Source: Verrucomicrobiales bacterium (GTDB lineage Bacteria; Verrucomicrobiota; Verrucomicrobiia; Limisphaerales; UBA1100). From it: DNA of 7,522 nucleotides. Below, one piece after another: positions 1-6,202 of this stretch (position 1 is the first letter of the stretch; every line of letters begins with the position of its first letter). The notes under the pieces are model-generated. The model ran no database searches, was not told where the DNA came from, and saw only the letters and a program-made list of their open reading frames with translations. The stretch is from assembly GCA_011523245.1 (NCBI GenBank), contig WTHG01000095.1:1-7522 (forward strand), given 5' to 3'. The position numbers were made by a program, and so were the translations under genes.

Positions 1-1
1 C

Positions 2-865
2 CTTCCCCACCGTATCGGCATCATTGGCGGCAGCGGCCTGTACAACATTGAGGGCTTTGAAAACCAGAAATGGCGCACAGTCAAAACGCCCTTTGGCAGT
101 CCATCTGACCAGTTGCTGACAGGCACGCTTGGCGGGCGTGAAGTGGTTTTTCTGCCTAGGCATAGTCGCGGGCATCGTATCCTGCCCAGCGAGCTCAATC
201 ACCGGGCAAATATTTGGGCTATGAAAAAGCTCGGTGTGCAGTGGATCATCAGCGTCAGTGCCGTTGGATCCCTCCAGAAAAAATACAAGCCGTGTGACAT
301 CGTGCTGATCGACCAGTTTCTCGACCGCACAAAGCAATCGGGCAACCATACCTTCTTCGGTAACGGCATTGTCGGGCATATTGCGTTTGCCGATCCCATT
401 TGCGAGGAGCTGCGCCAGTTGCTGCTCAAGAGCGCGACCCGCAAAAAGACCCGCGTACACAACGGGGGCACCTATGTGAACATGGAAGGCCCCGCTTTCA
501 GCACTAGGGCCGAGTCGCTCACCAATCACCGGCTCAAGTACGACGTCATCGGAATGACCAATCTTGGTGAGGCCAAGTGCGCTCGCGAAGCAGAGATCGC
601 CTACGCCACCATGGCAATGATTACTGATTACGATTGCTGGAAAACCGACGAGGCTCACGTGACCGTGGAGATGGTGATCGAAAACCTGAACCGCAACGCC
701 GCCACTGCCCAAGCCGTGCTGGCCGATGTGCTCCCGCGCATCCCCGCCGAGCCTGCCGACTGGCCATGCCATTCCGCACTGGAGAACGCAATTATGACCG
801 ACCGGAAAGTATGGCCGACTAAGACAAAGAAGGCGCTGGAGCCGCTGCTTAAAAAGTACCTGTAG
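2..865 (+). CDS. mtnP: S-methyl-5'-thioadenosine phosphorylase (5'-truncated by window edge)
   Basis: Cytosolic enzyme of the methionine salvage pathway. It splits 5'-methylthioadenosine with phosphate into adenine and 5-methylthioribose-1-phosphate. The frame is open from base 2, so the true start lies outside the window. The 287 visible residues already match the usual family length (about 280-290), so probably only a few N-terminal residues are missing. Visible family motifs, in fragment numbering, are the phosphate-binding GIIGGSGL near residues 6-13 (Ser11), PRHSRGH with Arg53/His54, GDIV-like CDIVLIDQFLDRT near 98-110, NMEGPAFSTRAES near 160-172, and TDYDCW near 208-213. Asp209 and Asp211 would contact the adenine base. 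The TDYDCW block and the RTK/R region favour MTA phosphorylase over ordinary purine nucleoside phosphorylase. The gene converges on the - strand cluster and stops inside a shared terminator palindrome. Nothing suggests a functional link to the genes opposite. Confidence 0.93.
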   Translation, partial: LPHRIGIIGGSGLYNIEGFENQKWRTVKTPFGSPSDQLLTGTLGGREVVFLPRHSRGHRILPSELNHRANIWAMKKLGVQWIISVSAVGSLQKKYKPCDIVLIDQFLDRTKQSGNHTFFGNGIVGHIAFADPICEELRQLLLKSATRKKTRVHNGGTYVNMEGPAFSTRAESLTNHRLKYDVIGMTNLGEAKCAREAEIAYATMAMITDYDCWKTDEAHVTVEMVIENLNRNAATAQAVLADVLPRIPAEPADWPCHSALENAIMTDRKVWPTKTKKALEPLLKKYL

Positions 866-880
866 CCTAGGCTACTTTTT
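851..880. terminator. Bidirectional intrinsic terminator between convergent genes
   Basis: A 14-bp perfect palindrome, GTAGCCTAGGCTAC, occupies 862-875. As RNA it folds into a 5-bp stem (GUAGC/GCUAC) with a CUAG loop. On the + strand it is followed at once by TTTTT (876-880). On the - strand a T-run lies at 855-851, and AAAAAGTA (851-858) pairs with TACTTTTT (873-880) to make a longer alternative stem. Either fold gives hairpin plus U-tract geometry in both directions. The stop codons of mtnP (TAG, 863-865) and of the SMP-30-like gene (TAG, read from 874-872) both lie inside the palindrome. Termination in each direction is inferred from structure only. Confidence 0.8.
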
Positions 881-1822
881 CTTCGGCGGGTACGCCTGCG
901 GCCCGTTCTGATACAACACCCCGCGGGTTTTGGTTTTCATTCGATAAATCTTATCGAAGCAGGTGATGTACATGTATTCCAGATTCCGCCCGGCAAAAGT
1001 CACACTGGTGATGCCTTTGATCCCGATCGGGCCGGGGATCACGCCACTGATACGGCCGGTGGGATCGAAGTATTGGATACCCAGTTCAGTCGCCACATAA
1101 TAGCGTCCGTAGGCGTCCGTAATCATACCATCACCGCGGCACGAGGGCTGAAAAGCCGGCAGAATCGTGCGCTCTTCAGTTGGTGCCGGTTTGCGCCGCA
1201 TGGTCATGTACGGTTGCTTGTGCGCCAGCGTGCCGTCCGGTTCAATCCGAAACGCCCAGCAATGTTTACCGCGAAAGTCCGACACCACTAACGTGCCCTG
1301 ATCCGGCGACAGGCAAATGCCGTTGGGCCCCGTGATACCCACATCAGCCGGCTTCATTTTGCCGGTCTTGAGATTGTAAATCGTCACCTGTTTTTTCGGC
1401 GTTTCCGTGAAGTACAAATAACCCTTGTGCGTCACCACCAGATCATTGGGGTAAACGTCCTTGGCTAGCACGGTCATTTTGTTCGATTCCGGATCGATCG
1501 ATACCAACTCCCGCGTCCTCGCCCGGCACGCGTAAATTTTCCCATCCGGCCCAAACTTCATACCGCTGATCCCGGTCATGCCTTTGAGATACAGGACTAC
1601 TTTTCCCTGCGGGATAATTTTGTACAACCCCTGTTCACTGCGTAGGTCCGAGTAATAAAAATTTCCATCAGCATCCGCTGTGGGTGCATCTGTGAACTCA
1701 TGACCAAACGCCGCCAACTGCCAGCCCTCATCCGGAAACAATATCTGCGACAACGGCATATCCTGTGCCGGCAACATACCCGCCAACGCAAACCAACCCG
1801 TCAGTAAAAAACGTTTCATCAT
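872..1822 (-). CDS. Secreted SMP-30/gluconolactonase-like beta-propeller protein
   Basis: Protein of 316 residues with a probable signal peptide: MMKR followed by a hydrophobic stretch, with cleavage likely near residues 19-20 (LPAQ-D). The rest shows repeated propeller-blade patterns such as DADGNFYYSD, FGPDGKIYACR, LSPDQGTLVVSD and TDAYGRYYVA, typical of the SMP-30/gluconolactonase/LRE family. These enzymes are metal-dependent and open lactone rings or related esters. Candidate metal ligands by position are Asn126 (YPNDLV), Asn167 (GPNGI) and Asp231 (RGDGM). The first ligand, normally Glu in an EGP motif, appears here as Asp45 in TDAP. The start is the first of two adjacent ATG codons, one base after the upstream esterase gene, so the two are surely co-transcribed and probably translationally coupled; only a weak GAAG lies upstream. 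Export to periplasm or outside is likely. Substrate is unknown, and some relatives may be binding proteins rather than lactonases. Confidence 0.82.
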   Translation of the reverse strand: MMKRFLLTGWFALAGMLPAQDMPLSQILFPDEGWQLAAFGHEFTDAPTADADGNFYYSDLRSEQGLYKIIPQGKVVLYLKGMTGISGMKFGPDGKIYACRARTRELVSIDPESNKMTVLAKDVYPNDLVVTHKGYLYFTETPKKQVTIYNLKTGKMKPADVGITGPNGICLSPDQGTLVVSDFRGKHCWAFRIEPDGTLAHKQPYMTMRRKPAPTEERTILPAFQPSCRGDGMITDAYGRYYVATELGIQYFDPTGRISGVIPGPIGIKGITSVTFAGRNLEYMYITCFDKIYRMKTKTRGVLYQNGPQAYPPKKK

Positions 1823-1823
1823 T

Positions 1824-3524
1824 TTAATTTTTCTTCACGTGATCCGCCCAAAGCCACCGCAGGGCATCAGGCAAAATCGCGCCACCATGTTTCAGGTTGT
1901 GCTGGCCGTCGCCGTACACAAACTTGTAATCCCAATTCATGAACCTCAGCGCGGCGACCATCTGCTCGTTGGCCAGAGGCCAGTGTCCGTGAGCATTATC
2001 CAGATCATGTCTGCCCGCCTGCAGAAATACCTTCACTGGCTTCCTAGCCGTTTTGCGAATCCAACTAGGGTACACGTGGCCGCCGCGGATATTCGTAAAG
2101 CTGCCGATCATGCTGTAAACCTTGCTGAATGCATCAGGCCGTTCCCAAGCGACGGTGAAGGCGCAGATCCCACCACTACTGGCTCCGCAAATTGCGCAGT
2201 CAGCGGCCTTATCTGAGAGGTTGTACTTCTCGCCCACCGCCGGCAACAGTTCTTCCAAGAGAAATCGCGCGTACTGGTCGCCCAAGGAATCATACTCAAA
2301 ACTTCGATTGTTCGCCCGCCAGCGATTCTCCGGAAATGCTTCGCCGCGATGACCGGGATTAACAAATATCCCGATCGTCACCGGCATTTCGCCTTTGTGG
2401 ATTAGGTTATCGAACACCACCGTCGTCCGCACATCCCCGTCCTCCTTCAGATAAGCGTGCCCGTCCTGGAAAACCATTACGCACGCCGGCCGATCTGCCC
2501 GGTACTGTGCCGGCACATACACCGAGTATTCGCGCCGTGTGCCCTTGAAAATATCGCTCTCGAGAATGTGCTGAGTCACCTTGCCTCGCGGCACATCCGG
2601 CTGCCGCTCGGAATCGGCGGTGAGCTTAAACTCCGGAATCTTCGGCTTGGCCTCTATTTCATTTTTCGCCTCCGGCGCGGAGAAAATCCATTTGGCTGAA
2701 TTCGGGAAAATTGCCCCGCCATGCCGGCCGCTGTGGCCGTCATCCCCCCAAACTATCTTGTAATCGTAACCTTTGAAACGTAACGCAGCTGACACCTCCG
2801 CATTGGAAAGCGGCCAATGGCCGTGCAGATTATCCAGATCCTTCAGCCCCTCCTGCAGTAACACGCGCAGGTTTTTCTTTTCGGACTTTCGGATCAACGC
2901 CGGATACACATAGCCGCCGCGAATATTCGTGAAGCTGCCAATGTGGCTGATCACGCCACCAAAGAAATCCGGCCGATGCCAAGCCGCCGTGAACGTCGCG
3001 ATGCCGCCGCTGCTGTTACCGCAGATCGCGCGCGCCGCCGGCTCCTTAGCGATCACAAGGTTATGCTGCTTGGCCACCACCGGCCATATTTCCTCGATGA
3101 TAAAATTGGCATAATCCGCGCTCACTGTGTCGTACTCAAACGCCCGGTTGCGGCGCGGTTGATTACCCGGCTCAGCACCCGGCACACTGCCCGGGTTTAC
3201 AAACAACCCGATCGTCACCGGCAATTCCTTCCGATGAATGAGATTATCAAAAACAATCGGAACCCGCGTGTGACCGTTCTCGCGTACAAACCCGCCCCCA
3301 TCCTGAAACACCATCAAGTTTGCCGGCTGCTTCGGATTGTACTGGGCCGGAATATACACCCAATACGAGCGTGTCGTGCCGGGGAACGCCTTGCAGTCAT
3401 TCCAATCCCCCTGAATGACCTTCCCTTGCGGCACCCCTTCCTGCCGTTGGGCATCCGGCCCGGGACGATAATTGGCCGCAGCCAAAAAGCTGCCGTTGAG
3501 TAAAAGAAAAAGAATCGTGCGCAT
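1824..3524 (-). CDS. Secreted protein with two tandem esterase (alpha/beta-hydrolase) domains
   Basis: A 566-residue exported protein made of two homologous domains of the putative esterase family (esterase D / enterochelin-esterase-like). Residues 1-17 form a signal peptide (MRT, hydrophobic core, AAA). Domain A spans about 27-285 and domain B about 305-563, joined by a short charged linker. The copies align with a constant 278-residue offset and look about half identical by eye. Each keeps a full set of candidate catalytic residues: nucleophile Ser171 and Ser449 (CGNSSGG, CGASSGG), acid among Asp229/231 and Asp507/509 (KDLDN, HDLDN), and histidine among His264/268 and His542/546. Shared blocks include VFDNLIH, FVNPG, FEYD, GSFTNIRGG and HGHWPL. 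The ATG at 3524 is preferred because it places the signal peptide at the N-terminus; a TTG at 3569 would add 15 residues ahead of it. No Shine-Dalgarno site is seen. Substrate unknown; the adjoining SMP-30-like gene suggests a carbohydrate ester or lactone. Confidence 0.85.
   Translation of the reverse strand: MRTILFLLLNGSFLAAANYRPGPDAQRQEGVPQGKVIQGDWNDCKAFPGTTRSYWVYIPAQYNPKQPANLMVFQDGGGFVRENGHTRVPIVFDNLIHRKELPVTIGLFVNPGSVPGAEPGNQPRRNRAFEYDTVSADYANFIIEEIWPVVAKQHNLVIAKEPAARAICGNSSGGIATFTAAWHRPDFFGGVISHIGSFTNIRGGYVYPALIRKSEKKNLRVLLQEGLKDLDNLHGHWPLSNAEVSAALRFKGYDYKIVWGDDGHSGRHGGAIFPNSAKWIFSAPEAKNEIEAKPKIPEFKLTADSERQPDVPRGKVTQHILESDIFKGTRREYSVYVPAQYRADRPACVMVFQDGHAYLKEDGDVRTTVVFDNLIHKGEMPVTIGIFVNPGHRGEAFPENRWRANNRSFEYDSLGDQYARFLLEELLPAVGEKYNLSDKAADCAICGASSGGICAFTVAWERPDAFSKVYSMIGSFTNIRGGHVYPSWIRKTARKPVKVFLQAGRHDLDNAHGHWPLANEQMVAALRFMNWDYKFVYGDGQHNLKHGGAILPDALRWLWADHVKKN
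1836..2612 (-). repeat. Internal duplication, copy B (esterase domain 2)
   Basis: Second copy of the duplicated esterase domain, the partner of 2670-3446. Around its candidate catalytic histidine it reads DGQHNLKHGG where copy A has DDGHSGRHGG. The two histidines keep their spacing in both copies, so copy B may still be active, with altered surroundings. Confidence 0.85.
2670..3446 (-). repeat. Internal duplication, copy A (esterase domain 1)
   Basis: First copy of the duplicated esterase domain. It is homologous to 1836-2612 at an offset of 834 bases. DNA similarity is still visible in conserved blocks, for example around 2917 versus 2083 (gaatattcgtgaagctgcc against gatattcgtaaagctgcc), but the copies have diverged widely, so the duplication is old. 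Confidence 0.85.
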
Positions 3525-3565
3525 GAGCAATCGGTGGTGCGAGTATCCGCTGCGGCGGGCGATTA

Positions 3566-4468
3566 TCAAGAAAGGATCGTGCCCATCGAATCGCCCACTT
3601 TCGCGTACAACTCGCGCTGCTGCGCCGAGTGCTCAAGCATATCGGCCGCCAACTGAATCCGGCCCGGCTCAAAAATCGTGAGCGTTGCCGAGCCTCCGAA
3701 GGCGAAGTAGCCCTTCTCCTCACCCTTCGCCACCGGTCGCGTGGGCACAAACGTGTGATGCACACTGCCCACGTTTGTCGCGCCGATCTCCAACATCACC
3801 ACGCGCCCAAGCTGTTCCGTTTCAATCTCGGTCACGTACCGCTTGTTCTCCCACAAAATCGCCAACCGATCCCGCAAGGCCAGTGGGTTCACCGAATACA
3901 ACGGCCCGTTGATCCAGCGCGCATTGCCCGGCACGCCGGCTGCGGGGAAATGAAATCGATGATAATCCACCGGGCACAACCGCGAAAACACTGCCGCACC
4001 ATCCGCATAACGCTCAGCCAATTCCGCATCATCCAGCAATCGCGCCAAGTCAAACCGTTGGCCCTTGACGAACACCCCTTCCACCTCCGACGCCTTGGCG
4101 AACCCGAGATGCCGTCCATCGGCCGGAAACACCACCGAATCAGCCGCCGCATCCACCGGCCGCGCCTCAGGCTTGAGTTTGCGATAAAAGAAATCGTTGA
4201 ACGACGTAAACGCATCCGCCGCCTTCACATGCTCGTCCTCGGCAATGTCGTATTGATCAATAAACGGCCGAACCCGCGCCGCGCTGCCTGGCCGGCTCAT
4301 TCGCCAGCCGTACCAACGCGAAAACCAAGCCCTCTTCGCGACCGCATGCAGCGCCAGTTGCCCGAACGGGTTAAACAGAACAAATCGCAACCAAGACTCG
4401 CCATACACCACTTCGGTCTCCACCTCGCCGGTGTAGCGGTTGAAAAATTGAATACCCGATTCGGCCAT
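3566..4468 (-). CDS. psd: Phosphatidylserine decarboxylase proenzyme (chlamydial-type)
   Basis: Membrane-associated, pyruvoyl-dependent enzyme that decarboxylates phosphatidylserine to phosphatidylethanolamine. The 300-residue length fits the family. Motifs in order: SFNDFFYRKLKPEARP near 89-104, PADGR with catalytic Asp117, PVDYHRFHFP with His170 and His173, INGPLYSVNPL near 186-196, ENKR near 207-210, and FAFGGS at 255-260. Self-cleavage is expected between Gly259 and Ser260, giving a 259-residue beta chain and a 41-residue alpha chain whose Ser260 becomes the pyruvoyl group. The residue after the serine is Ala rather than the usual Thr or Ser. From memory, the overall pattern is closest to the Chlamydia Psd, which also has FGGS and DYHRFHFP. 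The ATG overlaps the mogA stop by one base (TGATG). A longer in-frame reading from 4540 would lie inside mogA and adds low-complexity residues unlike the family, so it was rejected. Confidence 0.94.
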   Translation of the reverse strand: MAESGIQFFNRYTGEVETEVVYGESWLRFVLFNPFGQLALHAVAKRAWFSRWYGWRMSRPGSAARVRPFIDQYDIAEDEHVKAADAFTSFNDFFYRKLKPEARPVDAAADSVVFPADGRHLGFAKASEVEGVFVKGQRFDLARLLDDAELAERYADGAAVFSRLCPVDYHRFHFPAAGVPGNARWINGPLYSVNPLALRDRLAILWENKRYVTEIETEQLGRVVMLEIGATNVGSVHHTFVPTRPVAKGEEKGYFAFGGSATLTIFEPGRIQLAADMLEHSAQQRELYAKVGDSMGTILS

Positions 4469-4950
4469 CAGCAACTCGTCGGCACGCCCGCCACTACCTC
4501 CACACAATGCGGAATGGCGCCCTCCACGAAGCCGAGGCATTCCACCGCGCCCTTCGGCTTGCCCGGCAGGCAGATCACCAGCGCATTGCCCACGGCGGCG
4601 GCGAGGTTGCGCGAAAGAATGGCGTTCTTCGTGATCTTCATGGACTCCATCCGCATTACCTCGCCAAAGCCCGGCAACTCGCGGTCGGCGATTTCCTTCA
4701 CTGCCTCGGGGGTCACATCGCGCGGCGCCACGCCCGTGCCGCCGGTGGTCAGCACCAAGTGCGCCCCTTTGGCAATCTGTTCGCGAATGGCGCGCTGGAT
4801 CTGTTCCTTGTCATCCGGCACCACCGTCTCGGCAATGACCGCCCAGCCATAGCCATCCGCCGCCTCGGCCACCAGCGGCCCGCCAAAATCCTCGTATTGA
4901 CCCGCCGCCGCGCGATCAGACACTGTGATAATCCCAACCTGAATCTTCAT
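4468..4950 (-). CDS. mogA: Molybdopterin adenylyltransferase (MogA/MoaB family)
   Basis: Cytosolic enzyme of molybdenum cofactor synthesis that adenylylates molybdopterin before molybdate insertion. The 160-residue protein begins MKIQVGIITVSDRA and carries the family signature LTTGGTG at 67-73, followed by PRDVTPEA at 76-83 and the LPGKPKGA block at 129-135. Asp46 and Asp78 align with E. coli MogA Asp49 and Asp82, both important for function there. ADRELPGFGE and AILSR match MogA closely, so MogA is favoured over MoaB, though the names are used loosely in this family. The ATG overlaps the moaC stop by four bases (ATGA), and no Shine-Dalgarno site is visible, so translation probably depends on coupling to moaC. 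The stop overlaps the psd start. Confidence 0.92.
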   Translation of the reverse strand: MKIQVGIITVSDRAAAGQYEDFGGPLVAEAADGYGWAVIAETVVPDDKEQIQRAIREQIAKGAHLVLTTGGTGVAPRDVTPEAVKEIADRELPGFGEVMRMESMKITKNAILSRNLAAAVGNALVICLPGKPKGAVECLGFVEGAIPHCVEVVAGVPTSC

Positions 4951-5399
4951 TGTTTTGTTTTTGAAACCAGTTTCACGTTTGTGATGCGCATCTTTTTATC
5001 GACCGCCTTGCACATGTCATAAATTGTCAACGCCGCCAAATTCACGGCCGCCAACGCCTCCATCTCCACCCCCGTCCGGGCCGCTACCCGCGTGGTTGCG
5101 GTAATCACAACGGCGTTGCCCGTTTTGGGGAACTCAAAATCCACCTCGCAATGGTCCAGTGGCAACGGATGACACATCGGAATCAAATCCCCCGTCCGCT
5201 TAGCCGCCTGAATGCCAGCAATGCGCGCCGTGGCCAGCACATTGCCCTTGGCGATTTTATCCCCGCGCACCAGCTTCAAAGTTGCCGGTGCCATGCGGAT
5301 CTCCCCGCGCGCTACCGCCGTACGCAGTTGCACCGGCTTACCCGAGACATCCACCATCCGCACTTCGCCTTTGGCATCGATGTGAGTCAGTTTTTTCAA
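4947..5399 (-). CDS. moaC: Cyclic pyranopterin monophosphate synthase
   Basis: Cytosolic enzyme of the first stage of molybdenum cofactor synthesis. It converts the 3',8-cyclo-7,8-dihydro-GTP made by MoaA into cyclic pyranopterin monophosphate. With the TTG start at 5399 the protein is 150 residues and begins M-KKLTHIDAKGE, matching the family N-terminus (SQLTHIN in E. coli). In this frame the catalytic residues fall exactly at the E. coli numbers: Lys51, His77 (MCHP), Glu112 and Glu114 (GVEMEA), Asp128 and Lys131 (YDMCKA). The TTG overlaps the panB stop by two bases (TTGA) and has a strong Shine-Dalgarno site 8 bases upstream. An in-frame ATG at 5504 would add 35 residues that are unlike MoaC and lie inside panB. 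The gene ends in a four-base overlap with mogA. No moaA or molybdopterin synthase genes are in the window. Confidence 0.94.
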   Translation of the reverse strand: MKKLTHIDAKGEVRMVDVSGKPVQLRTAVARGEIRMAPATLKLVRGDKIAKGNVLATARIAGIQAAKRTGDLIPMCHPLPLDHCEVDFEFPKTGNAVVITATTRVAARTGVEMEALAAVNLAALTIYDMCKAVDKKMRITNVKLVSKTKQ

Positions 5400-6160
5400 T
5401 TCGCCAATCCTTCCATCCAATCCGCAATGGTCTTTTCCATTTCCGACTTCACCACCGCGTTGGGCTGCACATGTTTTGGAATGTAATCCGGCGAGGTGCC
5501 CCACAAATCGCTCGTCACCAAAATCTGCCCATCACAATCCGGCCCCGAACCGATGCCGATGGTCGGCACAGGCAGAGCTGCTGTCAATTCTGCTGCCACC
5601 GCTGGCTCCACCAATTCCAACACAATCGCAAACGCACCAGCATCCACCAGCGCCCCGGCATCATCACGCAAAGCGGCCGCCTCATCGGCTTGCCGACCTT
5701 TGACCTTATAGCCGCCTTCTTCACGTACACTTTGCGGCAACATCCCCAGATGCCCGAGGAACGGAATACCTGCCGCCACCATCCCGCGCACCGGTTCACC
5801 GATCGCCAGACCACCCTCAGCCTTCACGGCTTCGGCTCCGGCTTCCATCAATCGCTGCGCATTTTCAACCGCCATCTCCGGCGTCGCATAACTGCCCGCC
5901 GGCAAATCTGCCACCAACAAGGCCCGCGGTTGGGCTCGGGCGGCCGCTCGGGTGTGATGCAGCATATCCTCCATGGTCACCCCGGTCGTGTCTGGCAAAC
6001 CCAGTACAACCATCCCCAGCGAATCCCCTACGAGCAGCAGTGGCACGCTGCATGCATCTAAAAACTTGGCGGTGGGATAATCGTATGCCGTTAAGGCCGC
6101 AATCGGCGTTTCGCCTTTCATTTGGCGAATGCAATCAGCGGTAATTTTCCCAGCAGCCAC
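5396..6160 (-). CDS. panB: 3-methyl-2-oxobutanoate hydroxymethyltransferase
   Basis: First committed enzyme of pantothenate (CoA precursor) synthesis. It transfers a hydroxymethyl group from methylene-tetrahydrofolate to alpha-ketoisovalerate, giving ketopantoate. The 254-residue cytosolic TIM-barrel protein has a normal family length (about 260). Visible motifs are LTAYDYPTAKFLD near 23-35, LLVGDSLGM near 42-50, VADLP near 83-87, VKAEGG at 112-117, GHLGMLPQS near 136-144 and IGIGSGPDCDGQILV near 201-215. Asp46, Asp85 and Glu115 correspond to the Mg ligands, and Glu182 to the catalytic base, each one higher than in E. coli PanB. Translation starts at a GTG with AAGGTGG just upstream. The gene follows the transporter by 42 bases and overlaps moaC. 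No other pantothenate gene (panC, panD, panE) is present here. Confidence 0.95.
   Translation of the reverse strand: MAAGKITADCIRQMKGETPIAALTAYDYPTAKFLDACSVPLLLVGDSLGMVVLGLPDTTGVTMEDMLHHTRAAARAQPRALLVADLPAGSYATPEMAVENAQRLMEAGAEAVKAEGGLAIGEPVRGMVAAGIPFLGHLGMLPQSVREEGGYKVKGRQADEAAALRDDAGALVDAGAFAIVLELVEPAVAAELTAALPVPTIGIGSGPDCDGQILVTSDLWGTSPDYIPKHVQPNAVVKSEMEKTIADWMEGLAN
5408..5414 (-). promoter_or_regulatory. Shine-Dalgarno site for moaC that decides its TTG start
   Basis: GGAAGGA on the - strand, inside the last codons of panB, lies 8 bases before the TTG at 5399. It is one of only two good ribosome binding sites in the window, and it supports the short MoaC start over the ATG at 5504. Confidence 0.75.
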
Positions 6161-6163
6161 GCG

Positions 6164-6170
6164 CCACCTT
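6164..6170 (-). promoter_or_regulatory. Shine-Dalgarno-like site for panB GTG start
   Basis: AAGGTGG on the - strand ends 3 bases before the GTG at 6160. Spacing is short from its 3' end but normal from the AAGG core. It supports GTG over the internal ATG at codon 14, which would remove the first conserved strand. Confidence 0.55.
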
Positions 6171-6202
6171 TCCCGTAAAGTTTCTCCGCCGACAAGAGGA
6201 AA

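Noticed and set aside
1836..3446. The 834-base-offset repeat as a mobile element or recent amplification
   Set aside because: The copies are diverged, stay in frame and match protein domain limits, with no terminal repeats or transposase. It is an old domain duplication.
2943..3503. + strand open frame of 186 codons opposite the tandem esterase
   Set aside because: Antisense to the conserved esterase domain A; low-complexity basic composition and no start context.
3525..3565. Small CCGC/GCGG hairpin between psd and the esterase as a terminator
   Set aside because: Only a 4-bp stem, with no T-run on the - strand.
3525..3569. TTG start at 3569 for the tandem esterase, overlapping the psd stop as TTGA
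   Set aside because: It would put 15 polar residues ahead of a good signal peptide and has no Shine-Dalgarno site. The ARRSG stretch is not a Tat motif. ATG 3524 is preferred, though coupling through TTG cannot be excluded.
4469..4540. 24-residue N-terminal extension of Psd
   Set aside because: Lies inside mogA, is Gly/Arg-rich and has no family counterpart; the TGATG junction gives a natural start at 4468.
3629..4852. Long + strand open frame of 407 codons opposite psd and mogA
   Set aside because: The translation is rich in Arg, His and Pro with no recognisable domain, and it lies wholly antisense to two clear genes with family motifs. It is a shadow of G+C-rich codon use.
5282..6061. + strand open frame of 259 codons opposite panB and moaC
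   Set aside because: Same Arg/His/Pro-rich antisense composition, no motif, and it covers two well-supported genes.
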